Source: Chromera velia (Eukaryota; Sar; Chromeraceae). From it: a stretch of 36,762 nucleotides of DNA. The notes beneath the pieces are model-generated. The model ran no database searches and was not told where the DNA came from. It saw nothing but the letters and a program-made list of their open reading frames with translations. This document shows, piece after piece, positions 10,511 to 22,980 of this stretch (positions are counted from its first letter, which is position 1; the number at the start of each line of letters is the position of its first letter). Location: NCBI GenBank assembly GCA_018398765.1, contig JAHBMJ010002632.1, positions 30,001 to 66,762 on the forward strand, read 5' to 3'. A program made the translations under genes and the position numbers.

Positions 10511-12394
10511 ATGTCAGACTCTGTGGGCTTTTGGGTTCGGCTTTCGATCTTCATGGCGGTCTACTGCAGCCAGCCAATGCTGGTCGACTACATGAAGCTT
10601 CTTGGGGCTGCGAATGTAAGTAGTCGAAGATTTGTGCCTTCTCCTCGGGCCCGCTTTTCGTCTGTTACATTTGCACCTCTCACTCCTGCGCCTTTTTTTT
10701 CCCGTCCTTGTCTCACCTGCTCTGTGAGAGTCCTCTGCCCTGGCTCTGGTTCGTACTCCCCTTCTCTTTTCCACTGCTTCTTCTCCTTTTCCCGTGCTCT
10801 TCTGTCCCCTCCTCTGTCACTGCAGCCGAGCACCTTTTTGTACATGGTCCCTCACTACCTCGCCATGATTCCGATCGGCTTCCTTCCTGCAGAGAAGAAA
10901 TGGAGGTAAGGAGCCAAGAAGGAGGGAGCTAGAAGCGAATTGAAACAAACTGATAGAACAGCGGACAAAAGGAGAGGAAGTACGGCGGTTGGCTCAAGGG
11001 AGGACTCTCTTCGGTACTTTTTTTCCTCACACCACCTGAAGCAAAGCAAAAGTGGTTTTGTTCCCCTCTGTGCAGTGAGTGCAAGTGGAAAGGCGCCATC
11101 ATCGTGAGTGTCACCGACATCGCGCACCAACTCGCTGAGAAAGGTCTGCGGATGCATCATTGATGGTCATAAGTGAGGCAGGTAGGTTCTTGAAATACGA
11201 TCAGGCTTTCTGTGTACCTTTCACGCCGAAAATCCCATGCATTCCTCTGCCTTCTTTGTTTTTTGTTCTTCCGTTTCGTCCTCTCCTGGGCGCAATTCTC
11301 AAGCACAGCACGGCGCTTCTCGCTTCTAGCGCCCCCCTTCCCCCCCTTTCGTGCCTAACTCACTATACCTTCACAAAGGCTCTTTCATGCGTGCACAGAG
11401 GTAGAAAGGGACCAGGCATCGAACATTCCAAATGTTAATGGGGCGCCACCCTACATTCACCCCCACCCGCTCGCTCCCCCTCCTCGCCATTCTTCGTCAG
11501 CTTTTTCCTGCTTGCCCGTGCGGCCTGCTGTCCTGCAGTACGAGATTTGCTTCCTTTCTTCGTGCTGAGCTTTTCTTTCCGTTTTTTTTTGGGGGGGNNN
11601 NNNNNNNNNNNNNNNNNNNNNNNNNNNNNNNNNNNNNNNNNNNNNNNNNNNNNNNNNNNNNNNNNNNNNNNNNNNNNNNNNNNNNNNNNNNNNNNNNNNN
11701 NNNNNNNNNNNNNNNNNNNNNNNNNNNNNNNNNNNNNNNNNNNNNNNNNNNNNNNNNNNNNNGGGGGGGGGGGGGGGGCTTCGCAATTTTTTCTCCTTCG
11801 GTATGTACGGCTAGATCGAATCGGAAAGGGAAGCGAATGCTCATGAATCGCCGTAACGGAAGCCAAGAAAGAAAGCAAATATGCTTAGCTGGCCGGCTGG
11901 CTGGCTAGCTGTCCTTTCTCGTGCTTCTGTTTTCTCTGTCCGACACCAAGAACAACGAAGGAAGAGGAAACACCGTCAATTTACTTCGACAGTCGGTCGG
12001 CAATACACGCTCGTGTTTTCGTCCATCAGCGTAAGTGGGTGTTCCTCAGTTGGGGTTTGTGTTGCCTGCCAACTCACTCCTTGTCTGTCTGTCTGTCTGT
12101 CTTTCTTTCTGTTCGTCTGTTGTGTTCATGAAGAAAAGGAGGAAGAAGAAGAAGAAACATATAGTCTGTCTGTCTTGTCTGCAGTCGGGCTTGTCTACGG
12201 AGGTTCTGCTATGTACTCCGTGGTGTCGTCCTCTGCAATTGTGTGGACTGCTGTGGCGGCCAAGTGGGTACTCGGGAAGACTTTCTCGTGGACACAGGTA
12301 GGAGGGGGGATCATTCATTCATGCGTTCGTGAAGTCTTTCTTTCTTTCTCTCTCTCTCTCTTCCTTCATCTATCTATCTATCTATCTATCTATC

Positions 12395-12425
<31 letters not shown>

Positions 12426-12432
12426 GTGTGTG

Positions 12433-12469
<37 letters not shown>

Positions 12470-12501
12470 AAGAAAGAAAGAATGAAAGAATGAAAGAATG
12501 A

Positions 12502-12533
<32 letters not shown>

Positions 12534-15500
12534 AAAAAAGAAAGAAAGAAAGAAAGACGGAAAGAAAGTGACTGATTGATTTGACCGAAACATCGGATGT
12601 TCAAAGTCCCGCAGCACCAGGTTCTCACACAGTCTGGCTGAACGCTCTAAAGCTCTCAATGGGTACAGGAACAAGGAGGAAGCCACAAACGCGTTGCCTT
12701 CTGGTTGCTTCGTTGCCTTCCTGAAATTAGTCCGACATCGGAAAAAATCCTTTTCTTCTGCATTGCTGCCTGCCTGCCTGCCTACCTGCGTCCCTTCGTT
12801 TCCTGCAGTGGGCGGGCATGTACCTGATTGTGATGGGGCTGAGTCTGTTGTCTGTGAACACCGAGTTCTCCCTTCAAAACGAAGAATTCATCGGGGTCAT
12901 CTTCGTTGTGGCATCCGGAATCCTGGTGAGAAGTGGGGCGTCCCTGGGATGTCGGGGCTTGTAATTTAGACCTCTGAGAGGGCAGTGTGATATCCTTCTG
13001 CTTTGTTTGCTTCCTTCTTGAATTTCAGCAAACTAAATCGTGGGTCTCGACAAGCCTCATAAAAAAAAGATGTATAGGAACACTGTTACAGAGGTGTACA
13101 TAGAGGCTTTTCGTTACTTCGATTGCTCGTTTCTTCTATTTCGCTTGCTCATTCCTGTTTTCGTCGTCTTCGGTCTGTCTGGCTGGATGTGTGGATGTCT
13201 GTTTGTCTTTCTACTTCTCCCCTATCTGTTTTCCTGCTCATCTCCATCCTTTTCTACTGCCTTCCGGCTCTCCTTTCCTCCTCCGGGAAGCCTTCCAGAC
13301 TAGCTAACAAACTCCCGTCCCCTCCGAGCACCTTTTGTCCTTCGTTTTCTTTCGTCTCTTTCACAGTGGAAAAATAAGGCAGGGCTCAACTCTAGTCCGG
13401 ACTCTTTCTGCCTGCAGCACGCCATGACGTTCGTCCTTTACGAGAAGTACATGACCGACGAGGAAGACAAGGTGCCGGGCACAATCCTGACAGGAATGAT
13501 GGGGTTGGTAGGTCGGAAGGAAGAAGGAACAATTCAGCGAAGCGGAGGGAGATGAAGAAGGAAAAGAGGGAAGAAACGGAAACTTTGTACCATTTCTTCA
13601 TTGCCGTACACAAACTTATTGATACATTCTCTCCGTGCATCCATTTTTCCTTTTTTGTTCCTCGGAAGCACGCTCGCAGTTCTCACCCATGTTCCCTCCC
13701 TTCATAGCTAGTCCGGCTTCGTGAGAGTTTTAATTTCCAAACAGCCGCAATTCTCTCCGACAGTTCTCGAAAGGTGCTTGCTAGCTTGACCATGTGTCAC
13801 TCACTCACTTTGTTGGAATCAGGATTATCTCTTCGGTCGCCCTTGTGGTCTGGAGCTGCGTGTGGACACTGCCTAGATTGAACGAGCTGTTCATAGACCC
13901 TGTGAACGCGCGGGGAGGACAGTGGGGGGTCGGTCTGTGTGTTTGTGTGTGTGTGTGTGTGTCTGTTGGTCTTTCTCGCTCCTGTTATTCTTTTCCCTCC
14001 TTGCCTATCGCTTTTCTTTCCCGTTTCCGGATTCTTTCCCTCCGTACATTTCTTTGTGTTTCTTCACATCTGACTCTCTCTTCAACGAGCGATCTTCTCA
14101 TCGAGCTGCCTCTGCCATCTTTTGTTTTTCTTTGGCCCTCCAGCTCTTTTTGTGTCTCTCACCCTGGCCCGGTGTGTTGGTTTGGGGGGTGCTGTGGGGG
14201 CGCATTTTTCTGTCCCTCCCTCTCCCTCGTTCCCTTTCCCTCTGCTTGTCTGTCTGTCTGCTTGTCTGTCTGTCTGCCTGCCTGTCTGCCTGTCTGCCCG
14301 GGTCTCTACATGAGAGGATGCGCAAAAGCTTTCGCTTTTTACGCTCCTAGGCTAGCAATGCATATATGCTCAGACTGCCCTTTGCCATTGGGACACGATG
14401 GCTGGCGGGTTAAGTCACATCATCATCATCATCATCATCATCACAAAATGAAAGAAGTGTCCTGACTGAATGCAGAACGTCATTCAAGTGTTCTCGCTCC
14501 TCTTCGCGACAAGCATTGCGAGAGCGGCCGTTTTGTGGTGGCTGCTTGAGAAACTCGGAGCAGTGTCCTCTGGCCTGGTGAAGGGCGGACGGGTGATCTT
14601 GGTCGTCGCGTTCAGTCACATGTTCTTCTGCAGTGCGGACCAGAAGTTCTGTCTGACCTGGACCAAATTTCTCAGCGCGCTCTTTGTAAGTTCAAGTTCT
14701 GCTGCGTGGATTTTTCTGAAAGATAAGCACTTCTAATACACAGAGAAAGCATCGGTATAAAATGCTGTTTTCGGGAGGGTATGTCTGTAGGTGGCAGGGT
14801 TTTGGGGGGTCGGCAGGTGGATTGGAGGAATCAGAGAGACGAGACCGGCGGGAAACAAGACGCGTGGGGAGCGGAAAGAGAAAGAGAAAGGGAGGGGGAG
14901 GAAAGGAGATGAGTGACACAAAAAGGAAGACCAATGCGGGGGGGAAGGTTTCTGTCGTCGGGTCTGCTTGGCCGCTTGGGAGAATGTTTGGTTTGCTTGC
15001 TGTGCCTGCTGCCTCTCTGATATCGACCCGTTTGAGCTCTGTCTTGTCCTTTCCTGTCCTCTCCTGCCCTGTCTAGTCTATCTCTCTGACTGCCCGTCTC
15101 TGTGTTGTCGTGTTTCTGGGTGGCTCCCAGAGACAGTTGATCGGAGTTGATGATGCGAGAATGAATGAAAGAGACAGCGAGCGACTCGCGAGGGGGGGAG
15201 TACCGATTCATTCACGTTTCTCGAAAAAGAAAATTAAGAGAGATAGATAGATCTTCTTTCTTCAATCCTGAAAGAGGAAAGAAAATTTACTCGTTTTGTG
15301 CTCAGTGTCGTCTGAAGAGAATCTGCTGTGCTCGTTTGTTCTCGGTGGTGTTCTATAAAAACTGATCCTTTGATCCTGCAGAATTTTCCACCTTCATGCA
15401 CCTTCTTCCTTCCTTCTTCCCCCTTTCTGCAGTGCATGCTGGGCGTAGGTGTGTACACAATCGCTTCCCGGAAAGTAAGGGCCGAGAAAGAAAAGTTAGA

Positions 15501-16420
15501 GGACGACTCTTCATCTGAAAACGGAGAGCGAAACCCTTTGGTGAGCGCCATCGAGAAGGATAACAAGGAGAGAGGCGATTTGGAGAGTGGGGGATCAGGA
15601 TCGTCTCTCCCCTCGGCTCTGGTCTCTCGACAGAGCACTGTCTCCTCGACGAATCTTGACAAATCTCATCAACAACAGCAACAGTATGGGGGGACAACAC
15701 AAGCCTCTCAGTCCGGACAGGCAGCAGGAACGCAGCCGCAGAAGAGTGAGCTTACATGGGCAGCTTACAAGGCGGATTTGAACCGAAAGGTCAGTCGGTC
15801 GTTTCGTGGGGTCTTTGCCTTCGGTTGCCGTGAAGAAGAACTATCTGGCTGTTTGGGGTGGGTCTCCAGGTTCTGTCTGCATATGACTCCGTTGCTTTAA
15901 TTGTCGGCTTGCTTGCTTACTTGCTGCTTGCCTGCCTTCCCAGCTCCATGAGTGAGCATAGGAAGGAAATAAATGCCTCCTCGTTCACGATGGAGGGAGA
16001 GACAACAGTGCCGAAACACAACGGTGTGTGAAGCTCTTGCATGATAAGCTTGGTGTCTTCTCTCTTTGTGTGACCTGAGAGGCCCCCCTGGCTGGCAAGG
16101 AGGAGATCTGCGACATCGCTCGTTTCGCTCATTGGGACTACACCGCCACCCCATAAAAAAATGGAATCGAAAAAGTAGGAAGGGTTTTTGCACAGACAAA
16201 GAAACGCAACAGAAGAGAATAAAGCATTTGACTGAAGACTTCTACTGTACCTCTACACCTTTTCCTGCCGGCCGAACTCTAGCGTCGAGAGAGAGAGACA
16301 GAGAAAGCAAGCAGAAGAACGGACAGGCGAAAGAAAGAACGGAGTGAAGCAATAAAAAATAAAGAAGTGAATGAAGGGAGAAAGAGCCAAACAAGGAAGG
16401 AAAGAAAGGAGCGAAGGAAG

Positions 16421-16485
<65 letters not shown>

Positions 16486-17905
16486 TCCATTCGATGGGAT
16501 GGATGAATGGATGGCAGGATGGATGAATTGATGGATGGATGGATGAATGAATTGATGGATGGATGCAGATACAGATACAGGCCGAGGGAGAGAGCGAAAC
16601 AGAAAGGGCGGCCCCAGGATCTTTCACGAACACCTCACCGATTCCTCCCATTCCCTCTCAAGCGCCGCACAACGAACCCAGAAGGTTGCCATGAGAGGGA
16701 CACGGGTGGGTGAAGGGTTCCGTGAGAGATTTGAGACAAGAGAAGAAATGAGAAAGCCAGTCCGGTTCGTCAATTTGGAATCTGAAGGGGGCTGCTGAGA
16801 GATCTGTGCGGCTCCCTCGGTCTTTCCCTTCCTTCCTCCAACCATATCTAGGCAGATCTCTTGCTGAAGGTGCCTTTCTCCTTTCATTCCAGTCATATAC
16901 AAAAGTCTGTAGTGAGCGAAAGAGGAAGAGGGTTTTGTGCAAATCGAGTTTGGAGAATTCATTTCGTTTTGGTTCATTACAGTTCACTCCACTCCACTTC
17001 AGTTCAGTTCAGTGGAAATATTGTGGTCGGCCCGCGCAGGTGGAAGAGACATCGTCCATCTGAATGTCATTTTGTGAAGAGCAGAGGAGAGCTAGAGAAA
17101 AACAAACAAACACGATAAGTAAAGAAAGGCCGTAGAGGGATGTTGAGAGGGTCGCCTGAGAAAAAGGAAGTACATGCTTTATCTCGGAGTGAAGACTCGC
17201 ACGGCAAGTCAGAAAAATCATGGAATTAAGGAATGAAGTATGGAAGTAAGGAAGAATCAGCGACAGAAACAGTGAAGAGAAACCAGAGAGAAGAGGAGTA
17301 AAAATCGCTCCTCTTCTCTCGCTGTAATTTTTCCCCACTTTACTGAGTGAGGAAATGGAATAGAAGTTGCATGGTAAGTTCAGGTGCAGGGAGAAATTCA
17401 GTCGAAAGGAAAGAACCAAGTTTCCTTCTTTCGTTCCTTTTGTTCGCATTTGTTGGCCCGTCGATCGTTTTTTCTCTTTTGTGCAAATAATCTTTTTTTT
17501 TCGTTTTTGGTGGGTGGGTGGGTGGGGGGTGGGGAGTGGGTATCGCATGTGAGATGGAAATCCTATCGATAGTAGAAAACTAGTAGGCGACTTCCGAAAG
17601 ACGAACAGAAACCAATTTTGGAATGAATTTGTATCCATCGTACTGTCTGTGAAGGTTTCAGGTCAGGTTACGAATTTTGATTTTGTTGATGATTTCCGTC
17701 TGCATGTGTTTCTTTTAACAGCACAGAGCAACCAGGCAGCGGGATCGAGATAGAGGAGAGAGAGTTAGTTCAATCTGTGCCGACGGTGCCGTCATCTCCG
17801 AGCGGCAAGGGCAAGACCGAATCGTCACCTTGTGGGGGGGGGAGTTGTCCAGCAGTGTTGGAAAATGGGGCTGGGGTGGTAGCGCGAACTATAATGAGTG
17901 CGTGA
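10511..17905 (+). CDS. Drug/metabolite transporter (DMT) superfamily membrane protein, SLC35-like, ten exons
   Basis: Likely exons: 10511-10615, 10826-10905, 11076-11143, 12185-12297, 12809-12925, 13418-13507, 13785-13928 (or to 13901), 14476-14685, 15433-15789, 17729-17905. Phases agree across the first six junctions. The model gives about 486 residues. The start is the first ATG of its frame. The protein is a chain of hydrophobic segments of about 20 residues. DMT-like features include MVPHYLAMIPIGFLP in exon 2, DIAHQLAEK leading into VGLVYGGSAMYSVVSSS across the exon 3/4 junction, WAGMYLIVMGLSLLSVN in exon 5, and KLGAVSSGLVKGGRVIL in exon 8. These resemble the paired EamA-type halves of SLC35-like carriers, which exchange small metabolites or nucleotide sugars across organelle membranes; the substrate cannot be told. 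The C-terminus is a hydrophilic Ser/Gln-rich tail. Uncertain points are the borders of exon 7 (no perfect acceptor in the needed phase except at 13785) and the last exon: if the 15789 donor is not used, the frame stops at 15900. Intron 3 holds the N gap. Confidence 0.75.
11598..11762. other. Assembly gap (165 N) inside transporter intron 3
   Basis: The N run is preceded by T10G7 and followed by G16, so sequencing evidently failed in a poly-G tract. It falls between the exons ending at 11143 and starting at 12185. The phases of these exons match, so no coding sequence need be missing. Confidence 0.95.
12335..12556. repeat. Compound microsatellite TC-TATC-TG-AG-AAAG in transporter intron 4
   Basis: In order: TTTC/TC, TATC (about 12368-12395), TG (about 12394-12431), AG (12437-12465), AAAG/AATG (12465-12556). 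The pyrimidine half can pair with the purine half, with the TG run as the loop. Confidence 0.9.
14416..14443 (+). repeat. (CAT)n microsatellite
   Basis: About nine CAT units in the intron before transporter exon 8. In one frame it reads as a histidine run, but that frame crosses an intron and is not a gene. Confidence 0.9.
16421..16485. repeat. Compound microsatellite TC-TG-AG in the last transporter intron
   Basis: TC (16421-16439), TG with one TA interruption (16440-16469), AG (16469-16485). It has the same order as the larger tract at 12335-12556 and can form the same stem-loop. Confidence 0.9.
16496..16566. repeat. (GGAT)n-like degenerate microsatellite
   Basis: GGATGGATGAAT-type units with scattered substitutions, directly after the TC-TG-AG tract. 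Confidence 0.8.
17509..17540 (+). other. G-quadruplex-type motif in an intron
   Basis: TGGTGGGTGGGTGGGTGGGG followed by more G runs: at least five runs of three or more G with one-base loops. It would be in the sense RNA of the transporter's last intron. Confidence 0.6.
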
Positions 17906-18506
17906 CTGCATGTGAGTGTGTGTCCATTTGCTGTACAGAGAGATTGTAGAGATGTGGACAGACATTGACGATTTTGTTGGATTCAACCTAAGGACTCAAA
18001 GTGAAAGTGGGTTCACCAATTCGATCAGCTCAGGCTGTATACAGAAGATCTAGCAGAAGATGTTGTCCAAAGATTCCAGCCTGAAAAAGTTGATTTCCAA
18101 CTTCCAAGCAATCAGTCAAGCCTAAGTAGAATGTCACATTTAATAATAATAAGAATCAAACCTCAGATTTAAACTAAAAAAAAGTAAAAACATGCAAACA
18201 GTCTTACAATCTGGTTTAAAAACAACAGTAATATATAAATTCAAATCTGACATTGAATCTATAGCTCTTACTAGTTATATATTAAATCTGATAGTTGTCA
18301 GACTAATTGACAGACAATATCAGTATACATTGCTAATTAAACTACTAGAACATTAATATATAGTTCCCCTTTTAAATTCATAGTATAATATACATAGATA
18401 ATGTTGCTCTGAAAGAACAGTTACATACAAGGAGTCCGACCTAGAGTCCGACTTGGACCACTCCTAAACCTATGTATAGTATTACTTGATGACTTGAAAT
18501 CTTGGC
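17906..18506. other. Convergent intergenic region, AT-rich
   Basis: Lies between the 3' ends of the transporter (+) and COG8 (-). Positions 18120-18430 are strongly AT-rich. AGTCCGAC occurs twice at about 18438-18460. No gene and no clear poly(A) signal on either side. Confidence 0.5.
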
Positions 18507-19967
18507 TCAAATAGTATTAGGATTCGGCGCAGAATGTTGCTGGTGCTGCACTGGCATTGCTGGGGGTCTGTAAGGCGCAGAAGCAGTCTCGAAAGCCGTC
18601 CCCCCACCCTGTATCGTCGCAGCAAAACTAAGATCTGGAATCACCGCTGTGGAGGCGTTCCCGGTGAGTTGCTGATGCACACCCTGCGCCACTTGGGGTG
18701 AAACGTTCTGCTGAACAAACACCGGGTCTGAGGTCTGTGGGACCCCTGAAAGTGACCCGGCAGCGTCGGGACTCCCGGTGTGAAGGCCGTTGGTAGGCGG
18801 CTGTGCTTCAGCTACCACACTGGGAGCCGGGAAGTCCTGCTGAGGAGGGCCCACTCCTGGCATGGACGTGATTGTCTCAACAGGCCTTGGTGGCGGGACC
18901 GGGGGTGCTGGTGGTTTGACCATCCCCCATGAAAGCAGGAGGCCCTCAACGGGCGCAGAGATTATCTGTGCGATATCATCCTTTGCCTCTTTTCCGAAGA
19001 TGTCGGTCATGTGTTCGGCCAGCAGCGGTAAGAGGAGAGACTGCATATTCTCACAGAGAGTCTCCAGCTCTACCGCATTAACCCTCAACCGTCTTTGACT
19101 GCCCTCTTCCCTTACCACCCCCAGCAACTGGACTGCCTCCACGAGCGTTCCCCCAAGAGCATTGCATGCCGGTCTCTGGATCGATCGGAAGGCGCACTGC
19201 CGGAGTTCGTTTAGTGCAGCCACGAGACCGTTGGTGAAGAGAGCAACGGGCCTGCAGGGGAGAGAGTGACGTGACGCCAGGCACAACCATCGATGCTCAT
19301 GTGTGCGCGTGAGTAGCAAGTAAGGTCAAGGATGTTCAAAGAAGCACAACCAAACAGAGAGCACTCCGTCTGTATTACAGAGGAGAGAAACAGGCCAAAC
19401 AAACAAACAAACAAACAAAGAAACAAACGAAAGGACCCAACGGGAAAGGTCGCGAAAAAATCCTAGATAGACCTACAAGAAGACTATTTTCTGCATTTCA
19501 CCCAGACAGCATCTCGGATAAGTAGCTAACAACCGACACAAGACACGACGTAGCAAGAAGAAAAATCCTTCTTGCAAGTCCAGCTACTTGCCAAAAGAAG
19601 AAAAACAAACCGACGCACCAACCGACCGATGTCTTGTCAGACCCAGACTCCGACGGATCACAGCCTTCTTCTGTGCCTCCTCGTCACCTTGCCCTTCCTC
19701 CTCCCCCCCCCGTTCCCCCCCCAGGCTGTGAGACGACGCATTCACCCCCCCGCCCCCTGCAGCCAGAGACCCCCGCCGAGAGTCACGACCGCCCCCCCCA
19801 CTTCCCAACGCAGTGGAGGGCACCCAGTCGTATCTGCAGAGTGGCAGAGAAAAAATGAATACACACACACACACACACACACACGTGCACACACATACGC
19901 GTGCACACACATACGCGTGCACACACATACGCGTGCACACACATACACGTGCACACACATACACGTG

Positions 19968-20007
<40 letters not shown>

Positions 20008-20094
20008 CACACGTGCACACACACACACGCGCACACACATACACGTGCACACACATACACGTGCACACACACACACGTGCACACACATACACGT

Positions 20095-20132
<38 letters not shown>

Positions 20133-22980
20133 GCACTCACACGAGAACGGCAAAGCAGCGGCACGATAAAAAACAAGAGAGATCAATCAGGGTCGTCGCT
20201 TCCTCTTCCATCCACCCAAGTGTCAAGAAGGCAAAAAGGAAGGGAACATCACCAGCTTGGGGAGAGAGAGATGGGTATAGCAAATCCAGAACAACACTCA
20301 AAACCCAGACTCCGACAGAATCTGGGGAGAATGAGAGGAGAAACAACTGAATGAACGAAAAGACAGATCCGATCAATCAAGACAACAAACCTCTCAAAAT
20401 AAAGGCAGAAAGAAGACGAAGAAAAAAAGAGGAAAATGCATGAAAAGAAGAGCGAAACAAACACAAAAGACACATAACACGAGACACAGTCCCGTTTCCT
20501 CTTGATGCCCGCTACACTGGCCCCACAAAAAGCTCTTTTTCTTTCATCTTCTACCTGCACTACACTCATTTCCCCCCGATCCTGCTTGCTTGACTCTTGG
20601 CTGAAAACCCAGCGTTGGCCTCAGCCTCCACTCTCCAACTTTCTCACAACTATAAATAGTTGCATGAATTAATTCGCTGACCGCAGGAGCTCGCTCGAGA
20701 GAACATCCAGGGCTGCCAGGAGCATGGTCTCGAATCGCGTCTGTACGAACGCCTCCAGGAGTGCGGAGACGGAGGGAAGGAAATGGCAGCCCATCTTTTT
20801 CAGAGAAGCCGACGAGTGGGCAGCCACGCGGAACAGCGCCGCCGCCCCTGCTGCGTCCAACGGAGCATCGAGGAGATCCGCATCGCACCTCCGTTGCCTC
20901 ATCCAGGTCTCTCCTCGGGTTTCGCTTTGCAGGGCCTTCGCACTACGCAGGGCCGCCTGGCTGTCCGGGACACGAGGCCGAATGAAGGGTCCCAACAAAT
21001 TCCGCAAACAGCGAAGGAACCACAAGACCTGCAGGCAGGACGGTACAGACAGTACAACCAGGCAAGCGTGGAGATATTCACTTTATCTGGAGATGAACTC
21101 ACGATATTCCACGACCAATTCAAACAGTCAGGACTCCCAAGAAGTGCAAGAATGGACCCGAATAAAAAATCATTTGCGGGGGAGACAGAAGCAAAAACAA
21201 CGTACCTGTGCTAAATCGAGAAGACAAAAATGGTCGACCAGAAAAGAGCAAGAGAGATCAGATCACAGAGAAGGACCAAATCAGAAAATGAAATGAGGAC
21301 CACTCAGCTACAAAGACAAAAGGCGACAAAGAAACCTCAAAGGGTCATCAAGAGATATACACGACATCACACCCTCAAAATGGTGTTCACTCAAGGCAGC
21401 CATTCATTCTCCCACCCGGAAGAAGAGAGTCATGTGCAGAGCAGAAAACATACGTGAAGAAAAGGAGAGAGAGGAAGACAGAAAAAGAGAGAGAGAGGGA
21501 AGAGAAAGAGTCAATCGCCCCCCCTGCAACCTTCCTACCTACCTGTGCAGTAAGCCAAGCCGAGACGACTCTGTCCCCAGACCCAAAGAGAGCCCGGTAG
21601 TGCATCGCTGCGTCATAGATTGAAAGTCTGAGCAGATCTGCGGCGTTGCGCAGACCAGCTTTGGGGTCGGATTCCATTTGGCCTTCAAGTTGTCTTTTGT
21701 GGCCGTCAACAAACAAAGACCTGATTGCAGAGGAAAGAATGACGAGCGGAGAAAGCAGGCAAAAATGAGGACAGGGCATTATCACACAAACAGCCGAAAG
21801 AAACGAAATCCCCGTTTTCCATTTGTCCGATCACTTCGGTCGCGTCTATTTCAACGTCATGAAGCTTCCGTCTCACAGCGGATGCACGCGAAAGAAAACA
21901 CATCAACCAGAATCGGAGGAGGAGCCTGGGGGAACAAAATGGGTCGGTCGGTCAAGCGAGTCAAGCAAGCCTTCGCTAGTGATAATATATTCAAGTGACA
22001 GATAGCCAAGCGCTGCAATGCGACCATGTTTGTGCAGAAAGAGAAGAACAAAGGAAGCCTGGTGTTGACTCTCAAACGGAAGCAGCATCCAAACCTCCAC
22101 CCCCCCCCCCTGACCTCCTCGCAAGGAATTCCTGTCTCAATGCTGTCTCTGTGAAGATGCCCATTTTGCGGATCAGGTTCACGGCCTTCACACACTGAGG
22201 CAGCTGCACATCGTGCTCAACAGACCCTAGCAGCTGAAGAGTCATCCCTCTCTTCTGTGCCTCGACCTGATCTTGCAGAAGCCCCAAGACCCCGGAAAGA
22301 CGAGACGGACCGCTCACACTCCCCCGACTGTTCTGTACAACCTCCCCCTCCTTTAGGACCGTCGGACGTGACGGGGCTGCCCACTCAGGCGCTCGTTTCA
22401 CAATATTATCAAAGAAAGCACTCAGTTCGAGGCCTTCCTCCCACTGGCCTCCCTTGGCTGCGGTGTCGAGGAGCGCGGGAAGCTCTAGCAGCTCTAGCAC
22501 GGTTGAATGAGAAGCAAGGAGAGCCTTCACACCCCGTCTCTTCTCCTCGACCTCCCGTGCCCCCGCCCTGAATTTCTGTACCACCTCTTCTAAGGGCTTC
22601 AAAGCCTCTTCAAGAGCTTCAAATCCCCCCGACATATCTCGCATCTCCTCCTGCATATTGGTCAGAGTTGTGGCAGAGGAGATAAAAGCCCCATAATTTG
22701 CCGAAGCGAGTTGCTCCATCGCATCCTTTACCTCCTCCAGCCGTCTCTCCAAGATCAACTGCTCCTGCTGGAGCTTGGTGCACGTGCACGCAGACAGCTG
22801 CGGAACATACCGCTGTGCCAATTCGTGGAGAGGGTGTTTCTGCGGGGGAGAATCATCGGAGGGCTGCGGTAGCTGCTTTCCTCCCTCTGGGGGCGGGGGC
22901 GGGGCACTAAATAAAATCCGCAAAAACGGATCGGAAACATTCTGGTTGAGCTCTAAGGCATCTGCAGGCAGGGCCGTCAT
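18507..22980 (-). CDS. COG8: Conserved oligomeric Golgi complex subunit 8 (COG8/Dor1 family)
   Basis: Exons in transcript order: 22980-22115, 21720-21543, 21028-20682, 19251-18507. Every junction keeps phase (2, 0, 2), giving 711 residues. COG8 belongs to lobe B of the COG complex, a peripheral Golgi assembly that tethers vesicles for retrograde traffic. Family signatures: a coiled coil with [15 protein letters not shown] then NYGAFI (about residues 75-100); [20 protein letters not shown] (about 165-185); [20 protein letters not shown] (about 258-277); exon 2 with [20 protein letters not shown]; exon 3 with [13 protein letters not shown]; exon 4 opening with [20 protein letters not shown]. 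All follow the order seen in COG8. From about residue 577 the protein continues as a Pro/Gln/Ser-rich tail not typical of the family, making it longer than the human protein of about 612 residues. An in-frame stretch lies upstream of the start, but 22980 is the first ATG. Confidence 0.9.
19399..19432. repeat. (AAAC)n microsatellite in COG8 intron 3
   Basis: Short run of AAAC units with one AAAG interruption. Confidence 0.8.
19859..20136. repeat. 278-bp perfectly alternating purine-pyrimidine tract in COG8 intron 3
   Basis: (CA)n interrupted by CGTG and TACGCG steps that always keep the purine-pyrimidine alternation; part follows a 16-bp period based on GCGTGCACACACATAC. The alternation first breaks at 20136-20137. 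Alternating CA/CG sequence is the classic Z-DNA former. Confidence 0.9.

Noticed and set aside
13794-14465. 224-residue frame ending in a histidine run
   Set aside because: Only its first part is transporter exon 7; the rest is intron with TG, TGTC and CAT repeats.
19572-20354. Long open frames through the CA repeat on both strands
   Set aside because: They are His/Thr or Val/Cys runs encoded by the dinucleotide repeat and lie inside a COG8 intron.
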